The position numbers and the translations under genes were made by a program. A stretch of 64,000 bases of DNA from Leptotrichia sp. oral taxon 223 (lineage in GTDB: Bacteria; Fusobacteriota; Fusobacteriia; Fusobacteriales; Leptotrichiaceae): assembly GCF_013394795.1 (NCBI RefSeq), contig NZ_JABXYU010000001.1, positions 868,001-932,000 on the forward strand. Reading direction: 5' to 3'. Positions 18,639-26,313 of the stretch are shown here, in pieces (position 1 is the stretch's first letter; the number at the start of each line of letters is the position of its first letter). The notes beneath the pieces were generated by a model. That model did not search any database, was not told the DNA's origin, and worked only from the letters and a program-made list of their open reading frames with translations.

Positions 18639-19364
18639 CTATTTGTATTTATTCCTTTTATTAAACTTTATCTTTTTTGCAATCATATAAAGTATTAGTT
18701 CTATTAATAATGCTAATAGTGTAATCAATATCAATATACATTTTCTTTTTTTAAAAATTTTCAATAATTGTTCATCAGTAAAATTGTACCCCTTTAAAAC
18801 ATAATTATATTGTTTTTTCAAATATTCATATGTAAAATCACTTTGGTTGCCATACTGCTGTAATAATTTATTTGGATTTTTAAAAATAATTCTTGGAACT
18901 TTAACGTAATGTATTACTTCTTTATAAGTTAAATTAAATTTTTCAATATTTTCTCCAATTACAAAATATCCACCATAATTTTCTAAAAATTCCTCGTGAT
19001 TTTTCTTTCCAACTTCTCCTAAATAAAAAAGTTCTCTTCCTAAATAGTCTTTTTCAATAATTTTTTCATATGGTGCTAATTTTCCAACCCAAAAACCATT
19101 TATTTTTACAAGAGTTTCTATATCTCCATAATAATCAAGTGTTGCTTTATTTATATCTTTTTCTTCATAAAAAGTTATACTGTATTCTGGTCCAATTAAT
19201 AAATATTCTATTTGCTCATCAAAATTATACCCTTCATATTTGGTTATACGATAATTTTTATTTAAATTTAACTGCTTATTTTCTTTTATTTTTTTTGTAC
19301 TTATGAATACTAGAAAAAGGAATGTAATACAAAATACAATATAAAATATTTTTATTTTGTTCAT
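18639..19364 (-). CDS. two-span membrane protein, candidate immunity protein
   Basis: A 241-residue protein with an N-terminal membrane segment (about 5-22), a polar exported domain of about 180 residues containing YEGYNFDEQIEYLLIGPEYS and GGYFVIGENIEKFNLTYKEV, and a C-terminal membrane segment (about 209-228) followed by a basic tail. No family recognised. The start at 19364 overlaps the stop of a toxin C-terminal remnant (19366-19368), the arrangement of a toxin followed by its immunity protein. Confidence 0.65.
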   Translation of the reverse strand: MNKIKIFYIVFCITFLFLVFISTKKIKENKQLNLNKNYRITKYEGYNFDEQIEYLLIGPEYSITFYEEKDINKATLDYYGDIETLVKINGFWVGKLAPYEKIIEKDYLGRELFYLGEVGKKNHEEFLENYGGYFVIGENIEKFNLTYKEVIHYVKVPRIIFKNPNKLLQQYGNQSDFTYEYLKKQYNYVLKGYNFTDEQLLKIFKKRKCILILITLLALLIELILYMIAKKIKFNKRNKYK

Positions 19365-19365
19365 T

Positions 19366-19650
19366 ATTTCAAACTCCTTATATAATTATGATATTCAGGT
19401 TCATGTTTAAATTGTCTGATATTAATGTTTTTAACATATCTTTTTTTCTTAGATTTTGTTGGTTGTCTTAATCCTTATTACAGTTTTCATTTCATTAACC
19501 GTTCTTCTTTCAGGATCTCCAATATTACTGCTTTTTCTTCCATTCACAGCAGTTTCTATGAACTTTAATGCAGTTTCTCCTTTAGCTTTTCCTTCAAGTA
19601 TTGCTACTTCCAAATCTTCCTTGAACTTGGATGAATCCAGAATGTATCGT
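19366..19650 (-). pseudogene. second polymorphic-toxin C-terminal remnant
   Basis: On the minus strand the region reads DSSKFKEDLEVAILEGKAKG, ETALKFIETAVNGRKSS and RRTVNEMKTVIR. After a frameshift near 19470 it continues LRQPTKSKKKRYVKNINIRQ and FKHEPEYHNYIRSLK to a stop at 19366-19368. The lysine-rich end and the abutting immunity-like gene fit the tip of a large secreted toxin. Only about 95 codons survive and no start is present. Confidence 0.5.
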
Positions 19651-19663
19651 GCAATAAAAAATA

Positions 19664-20143
19664 TTATTCAATTACAACTAAATTATATAATGGAATATTT
19701 TCAGTAAGTGTCATAATTTTATTTTTAATTAACTTATACTTACCATTTTTTCTTGAAAATAAATAAACTTTATTATCAAGAATTGGTTCTGCTATAAATT
19801 GAATAAAAGTTGCATCTTCATTTTTTTCATCTGAATATGAAATTAGTAAACTAAACTCATTGTTTCTTTTAGAAAAGTATCTTCCACTTTCATATCCGAT
19901 CTTTTCATTATCTAAAAAACATTGCATTATAGAATTATCTCTTAATTTCCATTCTCCATAAGGCTTGCCAAATTCATCTAAATGTCCTATAAAATTTACT
20001 CCTTCAAATTTTATAATTTTTTTATCTGGATTACATTCAAATTTTTCATTTTCAGTAATAATTTTTATTACTTCCTTTATTGTATAATTTTTTGAAAAAG
20101 ATAAAATACTAAAAACTGAAAATATTAATATTTTTTTTATCAT
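19664..20143 (-). CDS. small secreted protein of toxin island
   Basis: A 159-residue protein from the ATG at 20143 (MIKKILIF), 12 nt after GGGGAG; the ATG at 20158 overlaps that site. A classic signal peptide (about 1-16, ending ILSFSKNY) precedes a beta-rich domain with GVNFIGHLDEFGKPYGEWKL, which resembles MORN-like 'GxWxL' phrasing, and IGYESGRYFSKRN. No family assigned. Its initiation region is identical to that of the DKNYY gene at 12313. Confidence 0.6.
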   Translation of the reverse strand: MIKKILIFSVFSILSFSKNYTIKEVIKIITENEKFECNPDKKIIKFEGVNFIGHLDEFGKPYGEWKLRDNSIMQCFLDNEKIGYESGRYFSKRNNEFSLLISYSDEKNEDATFIQFIAEPILDNKVYLFSRKNGKYKLIKNKIMTLTENIPLYNLVVIE

Positions 20144-20158
20144 TCTTTTTCTCCCCAT

Positions 20159-20423
20159 TTTTTCATCATTTCTTTATAAATTCTTTTCTTTATCCATTTT
20201 TTCTCTATCTTTTTTATCTGTTTCATCATTATTATCTTTTGTTACTTTTTCATACATATTCAATCGCTTAAACTAAGTTTTTTTATTATATCATCTATTA
20301 AATAATAAATCAATAAAAATACCATATTTTTTAATGTATAGTTAATTTATTAATTATTTTTTAAATTATAATTGTTTTTTAAAAAATATATGATATTTTT
20401 AAATAAAATAAAAATGAAAAAAA
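20159..20423. other. AT-rich spacer, no supported gene
   Basis: Mostly A/T. The minus strand carries one tiny frame, MYEKVTKDNNDETDKK plus 11 residues, ending near 20184, which may be the tail of a lost gene. No RNA gene or clear promoter was recognised. Confidence 0.4.
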
Positions 20424-20447
20424 ATCAGCCTCTATACAAAGACTGAT
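20424..20447 (-). terminator. Rho-independent terminator of the metal transport operon
   Basis: On the minus strand, ATCAGTCT and AGGCTGAT form an 8-bp stem (one G-T) around an 8-nt loop, followed by TTTTTTTT. It lies just after the stop of the last permease gene. Confidence 0.85.
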
Positions 20448-20456
20448 AATTAATTA

Positions 20457-21557
20457 TTAACTATTATTTAACTGCAAATATTTTTCTCCCTTTTCAGAAA
20501 GTTTGTAAACACTGCTGTCCACATAGATATACTTTTCCTTTTTAGCTTTTTTAATAACTTTATTCAAAAATCCTTTATTCCAACGTAAGTGATTGTCAAT
20601 GGTGTCAATTCCACATTCATCTTTTTCCTGCTTAGTATTTATGTGGTTTGATAAATGGATTAGCAAAATTCTGACTGAAAATACCATTTTTTGAGTTCTT
20701 TTTCGGTTTATTGTGAAAATTAGCCCTTTCCTTGGAGAGAATATCAATGTTAAAAGAAAAATTATACCAATTGCAACTGCGATACTTCCTGCGATTGAAA
20801 TGTCAAAAAGCCTTGCAAAATGAAATCCAGCCACACTTGCTACAGCTCCTAGAACAATGCTTAATCCAATCATTACTTTTAGCTTATCTGTCAATAAATA
20901 CGCTGTAATTGGAGGCCCAATCATAAAGGCAACCACCAGTATTGAACCAACCGCTTCAAACGATGCCACTGCTGTCATTGATACAAGCGACATTAGCATA
21001 TAGTGAATTAATACTGGCTTCATTCCAAGTGTTATTGCAAGAGCCTTGTCAAATACTGATATTTTTAACTCCTTGAAAAAAACAGTAACAAAAGATACAT
21101 TTATTAAAAATATTACAAAAGTTGTAACTAGCCCTTTTGCAACACTGAAGCCAAATATCTGTACCCGATTAAATGGTGCGAATGCCAGTTCTCCCAACAA
21201 TACTGAATCAACGTCCAAATGTACATTTCCAGCATACATTGAAATTAAAATTACAGCAATACTGAATAACAGCGGGAAAACCACTCCAATTGCAGAATCT
21301 TCCTTGACAAGCCTTGTCGAATTAAGAAGTTCCACAAGGTAAACGGTTAAAACACCAACTATTCCCGCACCAATGATTAGCAAAGGGGAGTTCAAATCAT
21401 GAACTGCAAAAAATGCTATTACAATTCCAAGCAAAATAGTATGTGTTATCGCATCTGAAACCATCGCCATACTTTTTAAAACCAGAAATGTTCCCAAAAT
21501 TGAGCAGGCACTTGCCACCATTATTGCAATTAACTGTATTTCAAATGAAAAATCCAT
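20457..21557 (-). CDS. metal ABC transporter permease with C-terminal winged-helix extension
   Basis: Inner-membrane permease of the Mn/Zn/Fe (ABC-3, TroCD/MntB/ZnuB) type, 366 residues. Residues 1 to about 285 give eight or nine membrane spans with the family phrases DAITHTILLGIV and GPPITAYLLTDKL. The remaining 80 residues (NTKQEKDECGIDTIDNHLRW, VYKLSEKGEKYLQL) look like a winged-helix or FeoC-like DNA-binding fold, as in DtxR-family tails. It is the last gene of the operon, 3 nt after the companion permease. The extension could sense metal or DNA, but this is inference; permease fusions of this kind are known in some anaerobes. Confidence 0.85.
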   Translation of the reverse strand: MDFSFEIQLIAIMVASACSILGTFLVLKSMAMVSDAITHTILLGIVIAFFAVHDLNSPLLIIGAGIVGVLTVYLVELLNSTRLVKEDSAIGVVFPLLFSIAVILISMYAGNVHLDVDSVLLGELAFAPFNRVQIFGFSVAKGLVTTFVIFLINVSFVTVFFKELKISVFDKALAITLGMKPVLIHYMLMSLVSMTAVASFEAVGSILVVAFMIGPPITAYLLTDKLKVMIGLSIVLGAVASVAGFHFARLFDISIAGSIAVAIGIIFLLTLIFSPRKGLIFTINRKRTQKMVFSVRILLIHLSNHINTKQEKDECGIDTIDNHLRWNKGFLNKVIKKAKKEKYIYVDSSVYKLSEKGEKYLQLNNS

Positions 21558-21560
21558 AAT

Positions 21561-22517
21561 TTATTTCCCCCTTTCCAAATTATTTATTTTAAAATTATTT
21601 AATCCAGCTTTTTTATTTTCAAGCTTTTCCCTAAATTCTTTTTTTCTTTTCTGATTCCTTATAATTTTAAATACAATCCCTCTTTTATTTGAAAAAAGAA
21701 TACTAATAATCACGATTATGCTTATAATTATAACGATAACAGGCCCAGTAGGCAAATTGCTTTCACTTATACTTATCAAAGTTCCAAGCAGACCTGATAT
21801 TCCTCCAAAAAATGCTGCCAAAATTACCATGATTGAAAGTTTGTCTGTCCATTGCCGTGCAGCAACTGCTGGAGAAATAAGCATTGCACTTATTAAAATT
21901 ACTCCTGCCGCCTGAATACCGATTATTACAGTAGTTACAATCAATATGGAAATCAATATTTCAATTTTTTTACTTGGAAATCCCAATGTCTTGGCAAAAT
22001 CAGAGTCAAATGAAACAATTTTAAATTCCTTCCAGAAAAGAATAATTATAATTAGGAGAACAATCCCGGTAATCAGGATAATATTTACATCTCTTTTAAT
22101 AAATGTTGACGCCTGCCCAAAAATAAATTTATTTAATCCCGATTTATTCGCACCTGGCAATTTATTCAAATAAGAAAGTAAAACGAGACCAAACCCAAAA
22201 AATACCGATAAAATCAATGCCAAAGCGCTGTCAAATTTTATTTTTGTATAATTTTGAATTAACTGGATCAAACCGATACATACAATTCCTGTTATTAAGG
22301 CACCTAGCAGCAAAACTTCTGTATTTTTCACGTTTGTAAATAAAAAAGCCAAGCAAACTCCAGGAAGTGAAGCGTGAGAAACCGCATCTCCCAATAAACT
22401 TTGCTTTCGTAAAACTGCAAAGCAGCCAAGTATTCCAGAAACCATTCCAAGCAGCGAGCAGCCAAGTGCAACTGTCCTAAAAGTATGATCAGAAATAAGA
22501 AGATTTAATATGTTCAT
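21561..22517 (-). CDS. metal ABC transporter permease
   Basis: Second permease of the ABC-3 family, 318 residues with about eight membrane spans. Characteristic segments include LLGDAVSHASLPGVCLAFL near 38-56, the EAA-like region FKIVSFDSDFAKTLG near 165-180 and AAGVILISAMLISPAVAARQ near 204-223. The C-terminus is a lysine-rich cytoplasmic tail. It follows the ATPase gene by 1 nt and precedes the second permease by 3 nt, so translation is probably coupled. Confidence 0.9.
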   Translation of the reverse strand: MNILNLLISDHTFRTVALGCSLLGMVSGILGCFAVLRKQSLLGDAVSHASLPGVCLAFLFTNVKNTEVLLLGALITGIVCIGLIQLIQNYTKIKFDSALALILSVFFGFGLVLLSYLNKLPGANKSGLNKFIFGQASTFIKRDVNIILITGIVLLIIIILFWKEFKIVSFDSDFAKTLGFPSKKIEILISILIVTTVIIGIQAAGVILISAMLISPAVAARQWTDKLSIMVILAAFFGGISGLLGTLISISESNLPTGPVIVIIISIIVIISILFSNKRGIVFKIIRNQKRKKEFREKLENKKAGLNNFKINNLERGK

Positions 22518-22518
22518 T

Positions 22519-23295
22519 TTAATCCCTCTTTTCGATTTCAGACTGATTTTTATTATTTTGAGTTAATTTTTTACTTTTGTATGTTTTTTCAATATTTTCA
22601 GGAGTAAAAATTTTCTCCACAGGCCCAGAAGCTATAACAGAAACATTTATAAATGTCACATAGTCAAAATAATCCTTTACTGTCTGTAAATCGTGATGAA
22701 CAACAATTACAGTTTTTTTCTCATCCCGTAATTTTTTTAAAATATTTACAATAGATTTTTCAGTTTTGCTGTCAACGCCTTGAAAAGGCTCATCCATAAA
22801 GTATATCTCTGCATCCTGCACCAATGCCCGTGCCAAAAACACCCTCTGCTGCTGCCCACCAGATAACTGGCTTATCTGTCTATCTGAGAACTCATCCATT
22901 TCCACTTTGTGAATAGCTTCCTTTGTTTTTTCCTTATCAATTTTTCTAACTTTCTTTAACCATCCAACTTTTCCATAACGTCCCATTTCCACAACATCAA
23001 ACACAGTAGTCGGAAAATCCCAGTCAACACTTCCTCTCTGAGGTACATAAGCAATCTTATCCCTTACTTTACCGTATTTTTCATTATAAAATTTCACCTC
23101 GCCAGTGACAGGATTTATCAAATCAAGCATCGCCTTAATCAAAGTAGATTTCCCAGCTCCATTCGGCCCCACTATCGCCATAAGAATACCTTTTTTGATA
23201 CCCAGCTCAACATCCCATAAAACAGGTTTATCTTCATATGCTATTGTTAAATCTTCAACTTTTATAATAACATCATCAGAAACATTTTGATTCAT
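22519..23295 (-). CDS. metal ABC transporter ATP-binding protein
   Basis: Cytoplasmic ATPase of the Mn/Zn/Fe importer, 258 residues. It has Walker A GPNGAGKST at 43-51, the signature LSGGQQQR near 143-150, Walker B AEIYFMDEP and a switch histidine in VIVVHHDL. AGGAGAG precedes the ATG. The gene lies 157 bp after the binding-protein gene; that gap holds a long inverted repeat (23325-23407). The ion cannot be fixed from the ATPase; linkage to a DtxR-family regulator favours manganese or iron. Confidence 0.93.
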   Translation of the reverse strand: MNQNVSDDVIIKVEDLTIAYEDKPVLWDVELGIKKGILMAIVGPNGAGKSTLIKAMLDLINPVTGEVKFYNEKYGKVRDKIAYVPQRGSVDWDFPTTVFDVVEMGRYGKVGWLKKVRKIDKEKTKEAIHKVEMDEFSDRQISQLSGGQQQRVFLARALVQDAEIYFMDEPFQGVDSKTEKSIVNILKKLRDEKKTVIVVHHDLQTVKDYFDYVTFINVSVIASGPVEKIFTPENIEKTYKSKKLTQNNKNQSEIEKRD

Positions 23296-23324
23296 TTTAC
23301 TTCTCTCCTAAATTTAAAAATTAT

Positions 23325-23407
23325 AACATAGCAAAACAACTTTAAGGAATTTTTTTATGTTTTACATAATAAAAGGGGAGTGATAATTAAAGTTATTCTG
23401 CTATGTT
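23325..23407. repeat. long inverted repeat inside the metal transport operon
   Basis: AACATAGCAAAACAACTTTAA at 23325-23345 pairs with the near-perfect inverse copy at 23387-23407 (19 of 21), giving a long hairpin with a 41-nt loop in the transcript between the binding-protein and ATPase genes. On the minus strand it is followed by ATAATTTTT. It could be an attenuator, a processing site or a 3' end stabiliser. Confidence 0.65.
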
Positions 23408-23452
23408 TTTTTGAATTATTTTATATATAATTAATAAAAATAATTACCGATT

Positions 23453-24388
23453 TTATTTTAATGCATTTACAATTGTATCTGCATTTGCCTTAACTGTTTT
23501 AATATAAGTTTCAGTGTTATGTGCTTCATCCCCCAATGAATCTGAGTACAATTCTCCACCTATTTTAACTTCTTTTCCTCTAGCCTTTACAGCTTCCTGC
23601 AATGCTTCTATGCTTTTTTTCGGAACAGAAGATTCTACAAATATTGCTTTTATATTTTTTTCCACAATGAAATTAGCCAAATCACTTATATTTTTTGTAC
23701 CAGTTTCAGAATCTGTAGATACACCCTGTATAGCTTTTACTTCCAATCCAAATTGTTCCCCAAAGTAGTTGAATGCGTCGTGAGCAGTTACAAGAACTCT
23801 GCTTTTTTCAGGAATTTCATTAATTCTTGTTTTTACATAAGTAGTAAGTTCATTTAGTTCAGCTTTATATTTTTTTAGGTTTTCTTTGTAGTAGCCGCTA
23901 TTTTTAGGATCAAATTTGCTTAATTCAGCTTCCACTGCTTCAGCTTCCTTTTCCCATAATTCTGTATTGAACCATACATGCGGATCAGGAGTATTTGCTT
24001 CGACTAAATGAATTTTACTTTTATCCAGTTTATCCCCAACATTTAATATATTTTTGTTTTGAGAAGTTAATTTTTCAAAAATTTCTGTCATTTTACCTTC
24101 CAAATGCAATCCACCATACACTATAATGTCAGCATTTCCAAGTTTTTCAATATCACCTGCACTGGCACTGTATAGATGCGGATCTACTCCTTCTCCCATA
24201 AGTCCTGTAACTTCAACTTTATCTCCACCAATTGTCTTTACAAGATCAGTAAGCATTGTCGTAGTTGTTGTAACTTTTATCTTTTTCCCTGATGCAGCTC
24301 CACCTTTTCCACAAGATATTAACAACATCATTGCCACACATACCGCAATTACCAAATTCAATTTTTTAAGTACATTATTTTTACTCAT
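23453..24388 (-). CDS. metal ABC transporter substrate-binding lipoprotein (ZnuA/TroA/PsaA family)
   Basis: A 311-residue cluster 9 metal-binding lipoprotein. From the ATG at 24388 the signal peptide ends in LLISCGKG, giving a lipidated Cys. Conserved metal-site context is present: GVDPHLYSA (His), DPHVWF (His), a third ligand region around VTAHDAFNYF, and SDSLGDEAH near the C-terminus for the Asp. There is no long His-rich loop of the zinc-specific type, which mildly favours manganese. The ATG overlaps the last codons of the regulator gene by 8 nt, so the two are translationally coupled. Confidence 0.92.
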   Translation of the reverse strand: MSKNNVLKKLNLVIAVCVAMMLLISCGKGGAASGKKIKVTTTTTMLTDLVKTIGGDKVEVTGLMGEGVDPHLYSASAGDIEKLGNADIIVYGGLHLEGKMTEIFEKLTSQNKNILNVGDKLDKSKIHLVEANTPDPHVWFNTELWEKEAEAVEAELSKFDPKNSGYYKENLKKYKAELNELTTYVKTRINEIPEKSRVLVTAHDAFNYFGEQFGLEVKAIQGVSTDSETGTKNISDLANFIVEKNIKAIFVESSVPKKSIEALQEAVKARGKEVKIGGELYSDSLGDEAHNTETYIKTVKANADTIVNALK

Positions 24389-25055
24389 AATCTGTTTCCT
24401 CCATATCTTCATTTTTTTTATAAACTTTAATCATAGTTGCTGCATTGAAAGCTACTACTTTTTCATTATTTGCTTTACTTTTTAAATATATCGGTCCATC
24501 AAACGGATCCTTTTTTTCCACAATATATTCTTCCTTTAAATTTATATTCAAATCCCGCAGATAATCATATAATTCAATATTGTCCTCTACACTTAGTATA
24601 ACAATTTCGTCATCTTCCTCAGCTTCAGACAATTTTATAATATTTTCCTCATTGAAGTTTTTTACATCATAGAAAATTGGGCTGCCATGTGGACATTCCT
24701 TAGGATAAAACAGGAATTTTTCCAGCTTTTGAAGTAACTTGTCACTTGTTACATGCTCCAGAATTTCCGCTTCTTTATGCACTTCTTCCTTATCATATCC
24801 CAACTTTTCAAATAAAAAAACTTCCCAAACCCTATGTTTACGTATAATGTCAAGTGCAAATCCATTCCCTTTTTCAGTAAGTTTTACTGTTTTTTTGTCA
24901 ATAGTTAAATAATCGTCATTTACCAGCTTTTTTATCATTTCGCTGACTGAGGCTGGAGAGATATTTAAATATTCCGCAAGTTTTTTATTGGAATATTCCT
25001 TCTTTTTTTTTAAAGTATATATTCCCTTTAAATAATCTTCTATACTTCTGCTCAT
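24381..25055 (-). CDS. DtxR/MntR-family metal-dependent repressor
   Basis: A 224-residue regulator. Residues 1 to about 65 form a winged helix-turn-helix (SIEDYLKGIYTL, NISPASVSEMIKKLV), followed by the dimerisation/metal-binding domain with EVHKEAEILEHVTSD and CPHGSPIF, and a C-terminal SH3/FeoA-like domain of about 75 residues. The three-domain length fits IdeR/TroR/MntR long forms. It is the first gene of the transporter operon and has two DtxR-type operators just upstream, so it should repress its own operon when the metal is plentiful. Mn versus Fe cannot be decided by eye. Confidence 0.9.
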   Translation of the reverse strand: MSRSIEDYLKGIYTLKKKKEYSNKKLAEYLNISPASVSEMIKKLVNDDYLTIDKKTVKLTEKGNGFALDIIRKHRVWEVFLFEKLGYDKEEVHKEAEILEHVTSDKLLQKLEKFLFYPKECPHGSPIFYDVKNFNEENIIKLSEAEEDDEIVILSVEDNIELYDYLRDLNINLKEEYIVEKKDPFDGPIYLKSKANNEKVVAFNAATMIKVYKKNEDMEETDYE

Positions 25056-25072
25056 CTCAACTCCTTCCTATT

Positions 25073-25147
25073 TTAGTTTAACCTAATTCAAAAATTAGGC
25101 TTACCTAACAACAATATTATATTACCACTAAATACTTTGATTGTCAA
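25073..25147 (-). promoter_or_regulatory. promoter with two DtxR/MntR operators
   Basis: On the minus strand: -35 TTGACA (25142-25147), 17-bp spacer, -10 TAATAT (25119-25124). Just downstream lie two boxes, TTAGGTAAGCCTAA (25095-25108) and TTAGGTTAAACTAA (25073-25086), 22 bp apart centre to centre, matching the DtxR-type consensus half TTAGGTTAGCCTAA. Both fall between the start of transcription and the regulator's ATG, so binding would block transcription. Confidence 0.85.
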
Positions 25148-25172
25148 GATACTTTTAATAATTTTTTAGTTT

Positions 25173-25311
25173 TAATAAGCCGACGGAGCTTTTACTTGTT
25201 CAGCTACGACTGCTTGACGACTAAAAGGAGAAGTTTCGGAGCCAGGCAGATAAAAGTCGTAGTCTAACCGTCTAACCATAGGTATTATGTAGCAATCTTG
25301 CCACAATTTTA
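25173..25311 (+). repeat. structured intergenic repeat, copy 1
   Basis: The right end, CCATAGGTATTATGTAGCAA plus TCTTGCCACAATTTTA at 25276-25311, recurs almost unchanged at 36873-36909. Before it, GTCGTAGTCTA parallels GTCATAGACTA of the second copy. An 8-bp inverted pair, CTACGACT (25204-25211) and AGTCGTAG (25255-25262), makes this copy able to fold. The middle differs in sequence between copies. Confidence 0.6.
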
Positions 25312-25363
25312 TAGTGAAACTTGTATAATATTTTTCAAAAAACTAGTGTAACTTTGGTTACAT

Positions 25364-25405
25364 AAAAAAACTCCCGCTTAAATTTTTTCTAAAAAACGGG
25401 AATTT
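25364..25405 (-). terminator. Rho-independent terminator of bioY
   Basis: The minus-strand transcript forms TTCCCG/CGGGA with an inner TTTTTT-AG-AAAAAA stem and ends in TTTTTTT, about 55 bp after the bioY stop codon. Confidence 0.8.
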
Positions 25406-25461
25406 ATAATACTCAAATATTTTTATTTTGGTTTTAACTTTTTAGATAACTCATAGATTAA

Positions 25462-26046
25462 TTATTTGTTATCATCTTTTCTTGGAATAAATTTCCATAA
25501 TGTTGGGACAAGTAATGTTACAGCAGTTGATTTTAACGCATCTCCTGGAAGGAAAGGCAGCACACCAACCATAAACGCATTTTTACCAGTTACAAATAAT
25601 GATAACTGCAATGCACCTAATGTCAAGATAATCGCACTAGAAAGCATTAATGAAAGGATTGTCTTCACATAAGATTTTGTAACTCCCTTATCAGCTAAAT
25701 ATCCTAAAAGAATTGTAGAAACAATGTATCCTAAGATATATCCTCCTGTCGCTGAAAATAAAGAACCTGCTTTAGCACCAGCAAAAATTGGAGCACCTAA
25801 GCTACCTGCTGCAACATACGAAAGTATAGTAGCAGTTCCTAATTTTCTGCCATATAGTAATGCCATTAATGCAACTCCAAATGTTCCAAGTGTTATTGGT
25901 ACCGGAGTATAAGGTAATGGAATCATAACTTGAGCCATTAAACTTAGAAATACTACTCCACCTAATACTAAGAGAACATTTTTCAAAATCTCCTTTTCTT
26001 TTGTTTCAATTTTAACAATATTGTTAATTAAAGCATTCTGTTTCAT
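25462..26046 (-). CDS. bioY: BioY, biotin transporter S-component
   Basis: A 194-residue membrane protein with six spans and the BioY hallmarks: QVMIPLPYTPVPITLGTFGV near 39-58, GSLGAPIFAG near 82-91 and TGGYILGYI near 100-108, plus a conserved PFLPGDALKS near the end. It is the substrate-binding unit of an ECF-type biotin importer; the energising EcfA/EcfT genes are not nearby, so it either uses a shared module or works alone. It is transcribed singly, with its own promoter and terminator. Confidence 0.93.
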   Translation of the reverse strand: MKQNALINNIVKIETKEKEILKNVLLVLGGVVFLSLMAQVMIPLPYTPVPITLGTFGVALMALLYGRKLGTATILSYVAAGSLGAPIFAGAKAGSLFSATGGYILGYIVSTILLGYLADKGVTKSYVKTILSLMLSSAIILTLGALQLSLFVTGKNAFMVGVLPFLPGDALKSTAVTLLVPTLWKFIPRKDDNK

Positions 26047-26075
26047 AAGAAAACCTCCATCTTTTTATTTATATT

Positions 26076-26104
26076 ATTGTAACACTTGGAGTATAAAAAG
26101 TCAA
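26076..26104 (-). promoter_or_regulatory. bioY promoter
   Basis: Minus strand: -35 TTGACT (26099-26104), 17-bp spacer, -10 TACAAT (26076-26081), giving a short leader before the ATG at 26046 with GGAGG as ribosome-binding site. No convincing BirA-type operator was seen. Confidence 0.7.
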
Positions 26105-26167
26105 TAAAGTGATTTTTCATAATTTCAAGTAAAATTAAATTACTGTGAATTCTGATTATTACTATAC

Positions 26168-26201
26168 AAAAAAAATACTCCAATCAGTTAAGATTAAAGT
26201 A
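26168..26201 (-). terminator. Rho-independent terminator of dnaJ
   Basis: Minus strand: TACTTTAATC and GATTGGAGTA form a 10-bp stem with two G-T pairs, a TTAACT loop and then TTTTTTTT. It lies 113 bp after the dnaJ stop. Confidence 0.8.
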
Positions 26202-26313
26202 CTCTTTTCACATTTTTTTGTTTAACTTGAATATTCCATTTTTTTATTTACACAATAAATATAATATAAATTATTATTTTTTCAACTCAAGATTTTAATT
26301 TAAAAAAACTTTT

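Noticed and set aside
26047-26110. BirA operator at bioY
   Set aside because: No TGTTAAC-type dyad with the expected spacing was found near the promoter.
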